This document shows, in pieces, positions 47,424 to 58,700 of a stretch of 64,000 nt of DNA. Position numbers and translations under genes: made by a program. Under the pieces are notes generated by a model. The model worked only from the letters and a program-made list of their open reading frames with translations, had not been told where the DNA came from and ran no database searches. This DNA comes from Telluria beijingensis (GTDB lineage Bacteria > Pseudomonadota > Gammaproteobacteria > Burkholderiales > Burkholderiaceae_D). Each line of letters opens with the position of its first letter. Position 1 is the first letter of the stretch. Where the stretch lies: contig NZ_CP132480.1 in assembly GCF_030770395.1 (NCBI RefSeq), positions 4,640,870 through 4,704,869 on the forward strand, read 5' to 3'.

Positions 47424-50400
47424 TCAGAACTTGTAGCGCAGGTTCAGGTAATACTGGCGGCCGCTGACGTCCAGCTTCTGCGGCTCGGCTTCGCTGTAGC
47501 GATACTGGGCGCGCTTGGCATTGGTCAGGTTGGTCGCGCTGAACGCGAGTTCCAGGTTCTTGGTGAAGTAGTAGTTGGCGGAGAACGCCAGCGTGGTCAC
47601 CGCGTCGGCATAGGTCGGCGCGGTCGGCATCGCGATACCGTTGATCACCGAGAGACCCTGGCTGTTGGCGGTCGGCGACGGCGCGGTAGTGCTGTTCACG
47701 TACTCGCCGCGGTAGTTCGCCACCAGGCGCGACGACAGCTTGGCGTCCTCGTAGTACAGGCCGATATTGCCGGTCCATTCGGACGCGCCCACCATCGGAC
47801 GGCCGTCGTCGACCTTGGTCTTGGCGCGGCTGACGTTCGAGGTAAAGCCGAAGTTGGTCTTGCCGAACGGCTGCTCGTACTGCAGCTCGATGCCGTTGAT
47901 CTTGGCGCCCTGCTGCGATGCCGTGTTGATGAAGAAGGTCTTCACGGTCTGGTCGCGCGGGTCGAGCAGGTCGACGGTGGAGCTGCCCACGGCGCCGGTC
48001 TTCGGATAGCCGTCGATCGACGAGTGGAACACGCTCACCGCCACGATCGAACGCGGCGCGAAGTACCACGACCACGACAGGTCGAGGTTGTCCGCGGTCT
48101 GCGGTTCCATGTCCGGGTTCGGACCGGTCACGCGGCAGCCGTTGGCGTCGCAGCCCGGGGTGCCGAAGCCGCTGCCCAGCAGGTTGTAGTTCTGGCGGCC
48201 GATGGTGCGGCTGACGCCGAAGCGCGCCAGCATGCTGTTGCCCATGTCGTAGCGCAGGTTCAGGCTTGGCAGCCAGTCGTCGAAGGTGCGCTTGGTCGGC
48301 GTCTTGTAGTACATGATGCCGCCCAGCGGATTGAACGGCATACCGTCGAAGTAGGCGGTGGCGTCGCCGGCATCGGTGATCGCACCCGGGTAGGCGGCGC
48401 AGGTGACCGGCGGGCTGCCCGGCTCCACGCGCTGGCAGGCGCCGGCCGGGATCGGGGTGGCGATATTGGCCTTGACCTCGGTGCGGGTGAAGCGCACGCC
48501 GACGTTGCCCGACCAGCGCTCGCCTTCCAGGTTGGCCATCACGTAGGCCGCGCTCTGGCGCTCCTGCATGTCGATCTCGGAGTTGACGCGGCGCTCCCAG
48601 GCATCGCTGGTGACCTTGGTGTTATTGGCGATGTATTCCTTGATCGCTTCCGGCGTGTAGGTGAAGCCTGTGTTGTCCCAGCCCGCCGGGCCATCGAGGC
48701 CGTCGCCGAAGTCGCCCGGGAACGCCTGCCAGCCGGTGGTCGGCGTCGGCGTGTTGGACACCACGCGGCCGGTGACCGGGTCGACCGTAATGCCGTTGCG
48801 GAAGGCAGGGCCGCGACGGCCGCTGGTACGCTTGTGGTCGGCGAAACGCACGCCGCTTTCCAGCGACTGGAAGATGCCGCGATCGAGGCGGTACTCGGCG
48901 TCGAACTGCGCGCTCCACTCCTTGTCGACGGTCTTCACGCCGGAAGCGGCGCGGTCGACGATGGTGTAGCCGCTGCCATCGGCGTTCAGGCCCGGCTGGT
49001 TGCTGCCGGCGTTGTGGTACTGGACGAATGGCGCGTCGTGCAGGTCGCCCAGCGCATACGAGATGCCGGTGCCGTAGCGCGCCAGCGTCAGGCCCTGGTC
49101 GAGCTTGGTCTGGCCGACGCCGCGGGTGGCCGACAGCAGGGTCTTGACGGTCAGGTCGTCGTTGACGCGGTACTTGGCGTCGAGGTCGAGGAAGGAGCTT
49201 TCGGCCTTGGCGCCGTCGCGGAAGAAGCCTTCCGAGTTGCCGACGTATTGCGGCGTGGTCTCGTCGGGGAACATGATGTCGGCGGACTTCAGCACCTTCA
49301 GCGGGTGGCCGTAGACCGTGGTCTCGTCGACGATCACCGGATTGCGGATTTGCGCGTACACGCGCTGGCCGTTGGAATTGGTGTTGGCGGCGGTGGCGAC
49401 CGTCGATCCCAGAGGCTGGTTTTTACCGAGCAGCATGGAGTAGATGGCGCTCGAACTCAGGCGGCCATGGTTGTCCGCATCCATCGCCGAGTGAAAGCCC
49501 GTCATGGTGACGTCGAGGTCGCGGTTCGGCTTGAACTGCAGCGACAGCATGCCGCCCTTGCGGTCGCGCACCGATTCGACGAACTCGGAGCTCATCGAGC
49601 CCGGCAGGCGCACGCCATTCAGGTCGGCGGCGGTGTAGCCGGTGCCGGCCAGCGAGGCGTCGGTAATCCCGAGCATGGTCGAGGTATTGATCACGTCCCA
49701 GCCGCTATTGGTGCCGTAGGCGAAACGCGACACCGAGTCGCGCCGCACGTGACGTTTTTCGGCGAACAGCGCGGCCAACACGCCAAAGGTGCCTTCTTCA
49801 TTCTTCCAGGTGACCGAACCGTTCATGTCCGGCGCGTAGCGGCCCGGCAGGTCGGCGTAGCTGGCGCCGACGCTGACCACGCCCGAGAAGCGCTCTTTCT
49901 GCGACAGGGGCTTGCGGGTGGAGACATTGATGGTGCCGGCCAGGCCGCCATCGACGATGTTCGCCTGCGAGGATTTGTAGACCACGGCCTGCTGCAGCAC
50001 GTGCGACGGCATCAGCGACAGGCTGGTCGAGCGCGAGCTCGAGGCCTGGTCGGCGACGTACCAGTCGGCGCTGCTGACCGCGTGGCCGTTGAAGATGATC
50101 AGCGACATATCCGGGTTGGTACCGCGCATCGAGACTTTTTCCGCCTCGTCGTAGTCGGTACGCACCGCGACGCCGGCCAGGCGCTGCAGCGAATCGGCCA
50201 GGTTCTTGTCCGGCATCTTGCCCACGTCTTCGGCCGTGATCACCTCGACGTTGGCCGACGCGTCGCGCTTGACCGACAGCGACTTGGCCAGCGAGGCCCG
50301 GATACCGGTCACCTCCACGGTCTGCATCGGAACGTCGGGCGTGGCTTCCTGGGCCATGGCCGGCAGGGCCGCAAGACTCCAGACTGCCATCGATACGGCC

Positions 50401-50429
50401 GCTGCCAGCGGCTTCTGCTTGAACATCAT
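47424..50429 (-). CDS. Large TonB-dependent receptor (Caulobacter/Xanthomonas type)
   Basis: Outer-membrane receptor of about 1001 residues. Two adjacent ATG codons start it, with AGGAGA upstream. A signal peptide ends at AMA. The TonB box region is MQTVEVTGIRASLAKSLSVKR and the plug reads VEVITAEDVGKMPDKNLADSLQRLAGVAV...KVSMRGTNPDMSLIIFNGHAVSSADW, the pattern of the TIGR01782 group, whose studied members often import oligosaccharides. The barrel ends YYLNLRYKF with terminal Phe. No hydrolase or inner-membrane transporter genes are adjacent, so the substrate is unknown. The frame stays open up to 50666, but that extension only reads through the palindromic element upstream. Confidence 0.92.
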   Translation of the reverse strand: MMFKQKPLAAAVSMAVWSLAALPAMAQEATPDVPMQTVEVTGIRASLAKSLSVKRDASANVEVITAEDVGKMPDKNLADSLQRLAGVAVRTDYDEAEKVSMRGTNPDMSLIIFNGHAVSSADWYVADQASSSRSTSLSLMPSHVLQQAVVYKSSQANIVDGGLAGTINVSTRKPLSQKERFSGVVSVGASYADLPGRYAPDMNGSVTWKNEEGTFGVLAALFAEKRHVRRDSVSRFAYGTNSGWDVINTSTMLGITDASLAGTGYTAADLNGVRLPGSMSSEFVESVRDRKGGMLSLQFKPNRDLDVTMTGFHSAMDADNHGRLSSSAIYSMLLGKNQPLGSTVATAANTNSNGQRVYAQIRNPVIVDETTVYGHPLKVLKSADIMFPDETTPQYVGNSEGFFRDGAKAESSFLDLDAKYRVNDDLTVKTLLSATRGVGQTKLDQGLTLARYGTGISYALGDLHDAPFVQYHNAGSNQPGLNADGSGYTIVDRAASGVKTVDKEWSAQFDAEYRLDRGIFQSLESGVRFADHKRTSGRRGPAFRNGITVDPVTGRVVSNTPTPTTGWQAFPGDFGDGLDGPAGWDNTGFTYTPEAIKEYIANNTKVTSDAWERRVNSEIDMQERQSAAYVMANLEGERWSGNVGVRFTRTEVKANIATPIPAGACQRVEPGSPPVTCAAYPGAITDAGDATAYFDGMPFNPLGGIMYYKTPTKRTFDDWLPSLNLRYDMGNSMLARFGVSRTIGRQNYNLLGSGFGTPGCDANGCRVTGPNPDMEPQTADNLDLSWSWYFAPRSIVAVSVFHSSIDGYPKTGAVGSSTVDLLDPRDQTVKTFFINTASQQGAKINGIELQYEQPFGKTNFGFTSNVSRAKTKVDDGRPMVGASEWTGNIGLYYEDAKLSSRLVANYRGEYVNSTTAPSPTANSQGLSVINGIAMPTAPTYADAVTTLAFSANYYFTKNLELAFSATNLTNAKRAQYRYSEAEPQKLDVSGRQYYLNLRYKF

Positions 50430-50464
50430 GTCTCTCCTGGGAATAGTGCTATCGTTATTGCTTT

Positions 50465-50620
50465 GAGCCTGTCCCGGTAGGTGGGGGGAAGCTCTTGGCG
50501 ATGCATGGCTGGCGTGGGCAAGGCGCGAGGAGGCCGCATGGCGGGCCATGCAACGACGGGCAACGTAGCACACGCCAGCCAGGCGCGCCAGGAGCGACTC
50601 CCACCTGCCGGGATAGGCTC
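50465..50620. repeat. 156-bp nested palindromic element
   Basis: The gene-free stretch 50430-50815 contains one long imperfect palindrome. Outer arms 50465-50486 and 50599-50620 pair over 22 positions, with three G-U pairs if read as plus-strand RNA. Middle arms 50491-50500 and 50586-50595 pair over 10 with one G-U. Inner arms 50506-50516 and 50571-50581 pair over 11 perfectly. A central GCATGGC/GCCATGC hairpin sits at 50536-50551. All four non-Watson-Crick positions are G-U on the plus strand. It lies between the receptor start and the DUF1460 gene. The remaining 50621-50815 shows no gene. Confidence 0.8.
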
Positions 50621-50815
50621 TCAAGGCAGGCTTAGGGCTGCCATGTTCTGAGTATTCATGATCCATCAGGCCCGTGAATAATCACTTGTGATCGCTTCTA
50701 TATAACTTGAAGGAATGTACATAATCGGCGCCCCACGGAGGTTATGGCTGGATGAAGAAATTTCATTACCCAAGCCGGGCGCACCAGATTAGCGTGACGT
50801 TTTTTCACCACATTG

Positions 50816-51772
50816 ATGAACGCCATGCGCCTTGCCTGCCTGCTGCTTGCCAGCGCCGTCCTGACCGGGTGCGCGACCGCGCCCGCCACCAAGCCCATCC
50901 CCGGTGCGCCACCGCCGCCGACGCCGCTGTCGACCCTGTTGCAAAAGCAGATCTACCAGATGTCGCCGTTCGAAGCGGGACAGTACATCGCGCACATGCA
51001 GGGCGCCGAGCCGGACTTGCGCAAGCGCATCGCCGCCATCGGCCGCCAGAACATCGGCCAGCCCTACTCGCTGCACCTGCTGGGCGAGTTCCCCTACGAG
51101 CTGCACGACAGCCTGCCTTTATATAGTCTTGCGCAAAGCGACTGCGTGGTGTTCGCCGAGCACACCTATGCGATGGCCTTGTCCGGCTCGTGGGAAGAGT
51201 TCTTCTGGATGTTGCAGCGGATTCGCTACCGCGACGGCGTGATCGGCGTGGCCACGCGCAACCACTATACCGAGATGGACTGGAACGTCGCCAACGGCTG
51301 GCTGGTGACCGACGTCAGCGCCGAACTGGCGGGCGCCGCCGGCCCCTCGTATGCGATGAAGGTCGATCGCGCGCGCTTCCTGCGCACCCGCCACAACACG
51401 GTGCGCGACATTCCCGTCGAAACCAGCCGCCAGGCCTATGTGCCGACGGAACAGGTGGCCGCCATCGCCAGCCAGTTGCAGGAAGGAGATTTCGTCAACG
51501 TCATCTCGACCCGCGACGGCGAATACTGGGCCTCGCACGTCGGCCTGGTGGTGCTGGGACCGAACGGCGAGCGCCACTTCCTGCACTCGGCCGAACCGAA
51601 GGTGCGCGAAGAGACCTTCGAATCGTATATCGGGCGCACGCTCGAGCGCCAGGCGCGCAACGCGCGCGCGGGCAAGCCCGGCCAGGCGCTGGCCGGTTTC
51701 AAGTTCCTGCGCCTGAACCAGCAGGTCACGGTGCCGCCGATGGCGCCGCAGCCGCGTCCCGGCCAGTCCTGA
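50816..51772 (+). CDS. DUF1460 family lipoprotein (amidase-like)
   Basis: A 318-residue protein with a lipoprotein signal (RLACLLLASAVLTGC) and an NlpC/P60-like DUF1460 domain. Family members studied structurally are N-acetylmuramoyl-L-alanine amidase-like cysteine hydrolases. Candidate catalytic residues are Cys in LAQSDCVVFAEHTYAMAL and His in YWASHVGLVV. ATG codons at 50816 and 50825 are both possible and no clear ribosome site helps; the lipobox favours either. It stands alone, with stem-loops on both sides. A role in cell wall turnover is inferred from the family. Confidence 0.82.
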   Translation: MNAMRLACLLLASAVLTGCATAPATKPIPGAPPPPTPLSTLLQKQIYQMSPFEAGQYIAHMQGAEPDLRKRIAAIGRQNIGQPYSLHLLGEFPYELHDSLPLYSLAQSDCVVFAEHTYAMALSGSWEEFFWMLQRIRYRDGVIGVATRNHYTEMDWNVANGWLVTDVSAELAGAAGPSYAMKVDRARFLRTRHNTVRDIPVETSRQAYVPTEQVAAIASQLQEGDFVNVISTRDGEYWASHVGLVVLGPNGERHFLHSAEPKVREETFESYIGRTLERQARNARAGKPGQALAGFKFLRLNQQVTVPPMAPQPRPGQS

Positions 51773-51787
51773 AGCCTGTTTGCTCCT

Positions 51788-51814
51788 GCGTTCCGGCCTG
51801 CCGGGCCGGAACGC
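51788..51814 (+). terminator. Stem-loop after the DUF1460 gene
   Basis: A perfect 11-bp stem (GCGTTCCGGCC/GGCCGGAACGC) with a five-base loop starts 15 bases after the stop codon. Only a weak T-rich stretch follows, so termination efficiency is uncertain. Confidence 0.65.
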
Positions 51815-51878
51815 ATTGTCGACTATTCCATTCCATCGGCTATATTGCCGACCCGCCTGCATGTACCTGCACTAAATA

Positions 51879-51913
51879 AAATAGCCACTGGAAATTATTA
51901 TCAGTGGCTATTT
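51879..51913 (+). terminator. 12-bp stem-loop before the polysaccharide locus
   Basis: A perfect 12-bp inverted repeat (AAATAGCCACTG/CAGTGGCTATTT) with an 11-base A/T loop is followed by CTTATTTTC. It probably insulates the polysaccharide locus. The 223 bases between it and the first gene (51914-52136) are A/T-rich compared with the genes and hold no other recognisable feature, so they are likely promoter and leader. Confidence 0.65.
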
Positions 51914-52136
51914 CTTATTTTCACTTCCGCATTTCAACTTGGCCGTTCGCGCATTATATCCCTGATCGCTGTTGAGTGATCTCAAACCTGCCATTCAATC
52001 GGGGACAGATAATAAAATTATAAATACCAAGTCAATACAATCAACGCGCCATTATATTCAACCGCCCTTTCGTGCAGTAAACCACTATTTTGAATGCAGC
52101 AGCACGTCGTTCTCTTTTTGCGAGAAGCCGATTGCC

Positions 52137-54155
<2,019 letters not shown>

Positions 54156-54270
54156 CCGGGGCCACCGTCCAGGCCCTCCGCGTCACAGCCACAGCATCAC
54201 AGCCATAGCACTACAGACACAGTACTACAGCCAAACCTTTACCGTCATACCGTCACTGTCGAGGAAACCC

Positions 54271-55599
54271 ATGCGAGACGAGAACCAATCAGTTCACCTG
54301 GAGCAGCTGCTGGCCCGGCTGCGCGACCGCCAAGCCGTGATCGGTATCATCGGCCTGGGCTATGTCGGCCTGCCGCTGGCGCTGCGCTACGCCGCCGAGG
54401 GTTTCCGCGTGCTCGGGATCGACGTCGATGCCGACAAGGTCGCCCGCCTCAACCGCGGCGCCAGCTATATCGCCCATATCGGCGCGGCGGCGATCGAGGC
54501 GGCGCGCGCCGCCGGCTTCGTCGCCAGCACCGATTTCGCGCGCACGAGCGAGGCCGATGCCCTGGTGATCTGCGTTCCCACCCCGCTCACCGCCTACCGC
54601 GAACCCGACCTGTCGTTCGTGACCGGCACCGTCGAGTCGCTGCTGCCGCATATGCGGCCCGGCCAGCTGCTGTCGCTCGAGAGCACCACCTATCCCGGCA
54701 CCACCGAAGAAGAACTGCGGCCGCGCCTGGAGTCGCGCGGCCTGCGCGTCGGCCAGGACGTGTTCCTCGTGTTCTCGCCCGAGCGCGAAGACCCGGGCAA
54801 TCCAGATTTCCATACCCGCACCATTCCCAAGGTCTGCGGCGGCTCGACCGATGCCTGCCTGGAAGCCGGCCTGGCCCTGTACCGCGCCGCGATCGACACC
54901 GTGGTGCCGGTCAGCTCGACCCGCGCGGCCGAACTCACCAAGCTGCTCGAGAACATCCACCGCGCCGTCAACATCGGCCTGGTCAACGAAATGAAGATCA
55001 TCGCCGACCGCATGGGCATCGACATCCACGAGGTGATCCGCGCCGCCGCCACCAAGCCGTTCGGCTTCACGCCCTATTATCCCGGCCCCGGCCTGGGCGG
55101 ACACTGCATCCCGATCGACCCCTTCTACCTCACCTGGAAAGCGCGCCAGTACGGCCTGCACACCCGCTTCATCGAACTGGCCGGCGAGATCAACAGCGAT
55201 ATGCCGGCCTGGGTGGTTGCCAAGGTGGCCGACGCCCTCAACGAACGCGGCCGCGCCGTGATGGGCAGCCGCATCCTGGTGCTGGGCATCGCCTATAAAA
55301 AAGATGTCGAGGACATGCGCGAATCGCCATCGGTGGCGCTGATGGAGTTGCTGCGCGCGCGCGGCGCCGCGGTCGATTATTCCGACCCGCACGTGCCGGT
55401 CTTCCCGCGCATGCGCGAACACCGCTTCGAGCTCTCCAGCGTACCGCTCACCCCATCGTCGCTGGCGTCCTACGACGTGGTGCTGCTGGCCACCAGCCAC
55501 AGCGCCTTCGACTACGACCTGGTGCGCCAGTACGCCAACCTGATCGTCGATACCCGCGGCGTCTACCCGAACCGGCTGCCGAACGTGGTGCAGGCCTGA
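54271..55599 (+). CDS. wbpA: UDP-N-acetylglucosamine 6-dehydrogenase (WbpA-like)
   Basis: Oxidises UDP-GlcNAc at C6 to UDP-GlcNAcA with two NAD+. The UDP-glucose/GDP-mannose dehydrogenase fold is clear: [29 protein letters not shown] at residue 26 onward, [26 protein letters not shown] and the catalytic Cys279 in [12 protein letters not shown]. The C-terminal domain holds [25 protein letters not shown]. About 442 residues, the family norm. GAGG sits ahead of the ATG. It begins the A-B-D-E sugar set. Confidence 0.93.
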   Translation: MRDENQSVHLEQLLARLRDRQAVIGIIGLGYVGLPLALRYAAEGFRVLGIDVDADKVARLNRGASYIAHIGAAAIEAARAAGFVASTDFARTSEADALVICVPTPLTAYREPDLSFVTGTVESLLPHMRPGQLLSLESTTYPGTTEEELRPRLESRGLRVGQDVFLVFSPEREDPGNPDFHTRTIPKVCGGSTDACLEAGLALYRAAIDTVVPVSSTRAAELTKLLENIHRAVNIGLVNEMKIIADRMGIDIHEVIRAAATKPFGFTPYYPGPGLGGHCIPIDPFYLTWKARQYGLHTRFIELAGEINSDMPAWVVAKVADALNERGRAVMGSRILVLGIAYKKDVEDMRESPSVALMELLRARGAAVDYSDPHVPVFPRMREHRFELSSVPLTPSSLASYDVVLLATSHSAFDYDLVRQYANLIVDTRGVYPNRLPNVVQA

Positions 55600-55610
55600 A
55601 CGGCCTGCCC

Positions 55611-55680
55611 TTGCCCAACCATTACCCAACCATTGCCCAACCTTCGCCAGCCCTCGTCCAGCCTTCGTCCAGCCTTTGCC
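55611..55680 (+). repeat. Degenerate 11-bp tandem repeats
   Basis: About six head-to-tail copies of an 11-base unit (TTGCCCAACCA, TTACCCAACCA, TTGCCCAACCT, then TCGCCAGCCCT, TCGTCCAGCCT and similar) fill the spacer between the wbpA- and wbpB-like genes, ending 28 bases before the wbpB start. The unit is not a multiple of three, in contrast to repeats inside the genes of this locus. Confidence 0.8.
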
Positions 55681-55707
55681 ACTACGCCATCCACGCCCGG
55701 AGCCCGC

Positions 55708-56769
55708 ATGCGCCACTACCCTCCTCCCATCCTCGACCGCAAGATCCGCTTCGCCCTGGTCGGCTGCGGCCGCATTGCCCGCAACCACATGAACGCCATG
55801 CGCGAGCACGCCGCCCGCTGCGAACTGGCCGGCGTGTGCGACGTCGACCCGCGCGCCCTGGAAGAAGCCGCCGGCGGCACCGGCGCCCGTCCCTATCCCA
55901 GCCTCGAGCGCATGCTGGCCGAGCTCGACGCCGACGCCTACGTGCTGGCCACCCCATCCGGCCTGCACCCGGGCCAGGCGGTGCGCATCGCCCAGGCCGG
56001 GCGCCACGTGATCACCGAAAAACCCATGGCCACGCGCTGGGAAGACGGCAAGCGCATGGTCGCCGCCGCCGACGAAGCCGGCGTGCGCCTGTTCGTGGTC
56101 AAGCAGAACCGCCGCAACGCCACCCTGCAGCTGCTCAAGCGCGCGGTCGAGAAGAAACGCTTCGGCCGCATCTATATGGTCAACCTCAACGTCTTCTGGA
56201 GCCGGCCCGAAACGTATTACCGCAGCGCCGGCTGGCGCGGCACCTGGGAATTCGACGGCGGCGCCTTCATGAACCAGGCCAGCCACTACGTCGACCTGCT
56301 CGAATGGATCGTCGGCCCGATCGAAAGCCTGCAAGCCTATACCGCCACCCTGGCGCGCGACATCGAGGTCGAGGATACCGGCGTGCTGAGCCTGCGCTGG
56401 CGCAATGGCGCGCTGGGCTCGATGAACGTCACCATGCTGACCTGGCCGCGCAATCTCGAAGGCTCGATCACCATCCTCGGCGAGCACGGCAGCGCGCGCA
56501 TCGGCGGCGTCGCCGTCAACGAAGTCCAGCAATGGGAATTCGCCCAGCCCGACGCGGACGACGCGCTGGTGGCCCAGGCCAGCTACCAGACCACCTCGGT
56601 CTACGGCTTCGGCCACCCGCTCTACTATGACAATGTGATCCGCGTGCTGCGCGGCGAAGCCGAACCCGAGACCGACGGCCGCGAAGGCTTGAAATCGCTC
56701 GAGGTGCTGGTCGCCGCCTACCGCTCGGCGCGCGACGGCCGCCGCGTCGCCCTGCCGCTGGAGTATTGA
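55708..56769 (+). CDS. wbpB: UDP-GlcNAcA 3-dehydrogenase (WbpB-like, Gfo/Idh/MocA)
   Basis: Oxidises C3 of UDP-GlcNAcA to give the 3-keto sugar for transamination. A 353-residue Gfo/Idh protein: [17 protein letters not shown] for NAD binding, [14 protein letters not shown] with the conserved EKP, and the catalytic His region [20 protein letters not shown]. The start at 55708 has GGAG five bases upstream and avoids an upstream in-frame ATG lying within the tandem repeats. It ends two bases before the wbpD-like ATG. Confidence 0.9.
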   Translation: MRHYPPPILDRKIRFALVGCGRIARNHMNAMREHAARCELAGVCDVDPRALEEAAGGTGARPYPSLERMLAELDADAYVLATPSGLHPGQAVRIAQAGRHVITEKPMATRWEDGKRMVAAADEAGVRLFVVKQNRRNATLQLLKRAVEKKRFGRIYMVNLNVFWSRPETYYRSAGWRGTWEFDGGAFMNQASHYVDLLEWIVGPIESLQAYTATLARDIEVEDTGVLSLRWRNGALGSMNVTMLTWPRNLEGSITILGEHGSARIGGVAVNEVQQWEFAQPDADDALVAQASYQTTSVYGFGHPLYYDNVIRVLRGEAEPETDGREGLKSLEVLVAAYRSARDGRRVALPLEY

Positions 56770-56771
56770 TC

Positions 56772-57467
56772 ATGGCCGTCATCGTCCATTCCAGCGCCAT
56801 CGTCGACCGCGGCGCCCAGCTCGGCGACGACACCCACGTCTGGCACTTCGCCCACATCTGCGCCGGCGCCCGCATCGGCGCCGCCTGCTCGCTCGGCCAG
56901 AACGTCTTCGTCGGCAACGACGTCCAGATAGGCAACGGCGTCAAGATCCAGAACAATGTCTCGATCTACGATGCGGTGACGCTCGAAGACGACGTCTTCT
57001 GCGGCCCCAGCATGGTGTTCACCAACGTCTATAACCCGCGCGCCGCGGTGCCGCGCAAGCACGAATACCGGCGCACCCTGGTGCGGCGTGGCGCCACCAT
57101 CGGCGCCAACGCCACCGTCGTGTGCGGGGTAACGATCGGGCAATACGCCTTCGTGGCCGCCGGCGCCGTGGTCAACCGCGACGTCGCGCCGCATGCGCTG
57201 GTCGCCGGCGTGCCGGCGCGCCAGATCGGCTGGATCAGCCGCACCGGCGACCGCCTGGCGCTGCCGCTCACCGGCAACGGCGAAGCGCGCTGCCCCCATA
57301 CCGGCGAACCCTACATCCTGCACGACGGCGCCTGCCGCCCCGCCGCCTCGCCGTTCGGGGCCGACGCCTGGAGCGGGCTGGCCGAGGCCGGCGCTGGCGC
57401 CGGCAGCGGCGCCAGCCCCAACCCCGGCCCCAGCAACAGCAACAGCAACAGCACCGCACGAGGATAA
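56772..57467 (+). CDS. wbpD: UDP-GlcNAc3NA N-acetyltransferase (WbpD-like)
   Basis: Left-handed beta-helix acetyltransferase that acetylates the 3-amino group made by the aminotransferase. Hexapeptide repeats run from [67 protein letters not shown] to [47 protein letters not shown]. The extra C-terminal tail ends in a low-complexity stretch encoded by 3.5 copies of the hexamer AGCAAC (57432-57452, Ser-Asn repeats), unusual for the family. The ATG at 56772 has GGAG upstream. Confidence 0.9.
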   Translation: MAVIVHSSAIVDRGAQLGDDTHVWHFAHICAGARIGAACSLGQNVFVGNDVQIGNGVKIQNNVSIYDAVTLEDDVFCGPSMVFTNVYNPRAAVPRKHEYRRTLVRRGATIGANATVVCGVTIGQYAFVAAGAVVNRDVAPHALVAGVPARQIGWISRTGDRLALPLTGNGEARCPHTGEPYILHDGACRPAASPFGADAWSGLAEAGAGAGSGASPNPGPSNSNSNSTARG

Positions 57468-57470
57468 TCC

Positions 57471-58700
57471 ATGGAATTCATCGATCTCAAATCCCAGTAC
57501 CTGGCCTCGCGCGCGCTGATCGACGGCCGCATCCAGGCCGTGCTCGACCACGGCCAGTACATCATGGGCCCCGAAGTGGCCGAACTCGAGGCGCGCCTGG
57601 CCGAGCGCAGCGGCGCGCGCCACTGCATCACCGTGTCGTCGGGCACCGAGGCGCTCGTGATCGCCCTGATGGCGCTGGGCATCAAGGCCGGCGACGAGGT
57701 GATCACCACCCCGTTCTCCTTCATCGCCGCGGCCGAGGCCGTGCTGCTGGTAGGGGCCACCCCGGTATTCGCCGACGTCGAAGCCGCCACCGGCAATCTC
57801 GATGCGCGCCTGGTCGCCGAGCGCATCACGCCGCGCACCCGCGCCATCCTGCCCGTCTCGCTCTACGGCCAGCCGGCCGACATGGACGCCCTCGCGGCCA
57901 TCGCCGAACCGTATGGCATCGCCGTCATCGAAGACGCGGCCCAGAGCTTCGGCGCCACCTACCGCGGCCGCCAGAGCTGCCACCTGTCCACGATCGGCTG
58001 CACCAGCTTCTTCCCCAGCAAGCCCCTGGGCTGCTACGGCGACGGCGGAGCCCTGTTCACCGACGACGACGTGCTGGCCCAGGCGATGCGCGAGATCCGC
58101 GTCCACGGCCAGTCGCACCGCTACGTGCACACGCGGCTGGGCGTGGGCGGACGCATGGACACGCTGCAATGCGCCGTGGTGCTGGCCAAGCTGGAGCGCT
58201 TCGACTGGGAGATCGAACAACGCCAGCGCGCCGCCGCCGACTACGACGCGCTGCTGCGCCACCAGGTCCCGGTCCTCGCCGTGCGGCCCGACCGCAGCAG
58301 CGTCCACGCCCAGTACACGGTGCTGGTCGACGAGCGCGAGCGGGTGCGCGCCGCCCTCGCCGCGGCCGGCATCCCGACCGCGGTCCACTATCCGCTGCCG
58401 ATCCACCACCAGGCCGCCTATGCCCACCTGGCGCCCGGCGCTTCGTACCCGGTGGCCGAAGGGCTGGCCCGGCGCGTCCTGAGCCTGCCGATGGGACCGT
58501 TCCTGGACCGGGCCGACGCGGAGCAGGTGGCTGTGGCCCTGCTCGGCGCCTGCCGCCCGGACGGCGCCGCGGCGCCAGCCGCAGCCAGGACGGCCATGGC
58601 GGCAACGGCGGCCACGGCGGCTACGGCGGCTACGGCAGCGACAGCGGCCACGGCGGCCACCCCGGCCGCGACGGACGCCACGACGGCCACCGCTTCATGA
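57471..58700 (+). CDS. wbpE: DegT/DnrJ/EryC1 aminotransferase (WbpE-like)
   Basis: PLP-dependent aminotransferase that adds the 3-amino group to the 3-keto uronic acid nucleotide. It begins MEFIDLKSQYLASRALIDGRIQAVLDHGQYIMGPEV, as WbpE does; the PLP Lys184 is in TSFFPSKPLGCYGDGG, and EDAAQSFGATYRGR precedes it. The normal domain ends near residue 360 (VALLGACRP); about 45 extra residues follow, almost only Ala and Thr, encoded by a degenerate 9-bp tandem repeat. Its stop overlaps the flippase start by four bases, so the tail is genuinely translated if coupling holds. Confidence 0.92.
   Translation: MEFIDLKSQYLASRALIDGRIQAVLDHGQYIMGPEVAELEARLAERSGARHCITVSSGTEALVIALMALGIKAGDEVITTPFSFIAAAEAVLLVGATPVFADVEAATGNLDARLVAERITPRTRAILPVSLYGQPADMDALAAIAEPYGIAVIEDAAQSFGATYRGRQSCHLSTIGCTSFFPSKPLGCYGDGGALFTDDDVLAQAMREIRVHGQSHRYVHTRLGVGGRMDTLQCAVVLAKLERFDWEIEQRQRAAADYDALLRHQVPVLAVRPDRSSVHAQYTVLVDERERVRAALAAAGIPTAVHYPLPIHHQAAYAHLAPGASYPVAEGLARRVLSLPMGPFLDRADAEQVAVALLGACRPDGAAAPAAARTAMAATAATAATAATAATAATAATPAATDATTATAS
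58599..58670 (+). repeat. 9-bp tandem repeat at the end of the wbpE-like gene
   Basis: Eight degenerate copies of GCGGCNACG (GCGGCAACG, GCGGCCACG, GCGGCTACG twice, and variants) encode an Ala-Ala-Thr repeat tail in the aminotransferase frame. The unit is three codons, so copy number could change without a frameshift. Confidence 0.8.

Noticed and set aside
50430..50666. N-terminal extension of the large TonB receptor
   Set aside because: It would translate the nested palindrome; the signal peptide and ribosome site fix the start at 50429 or 50426.
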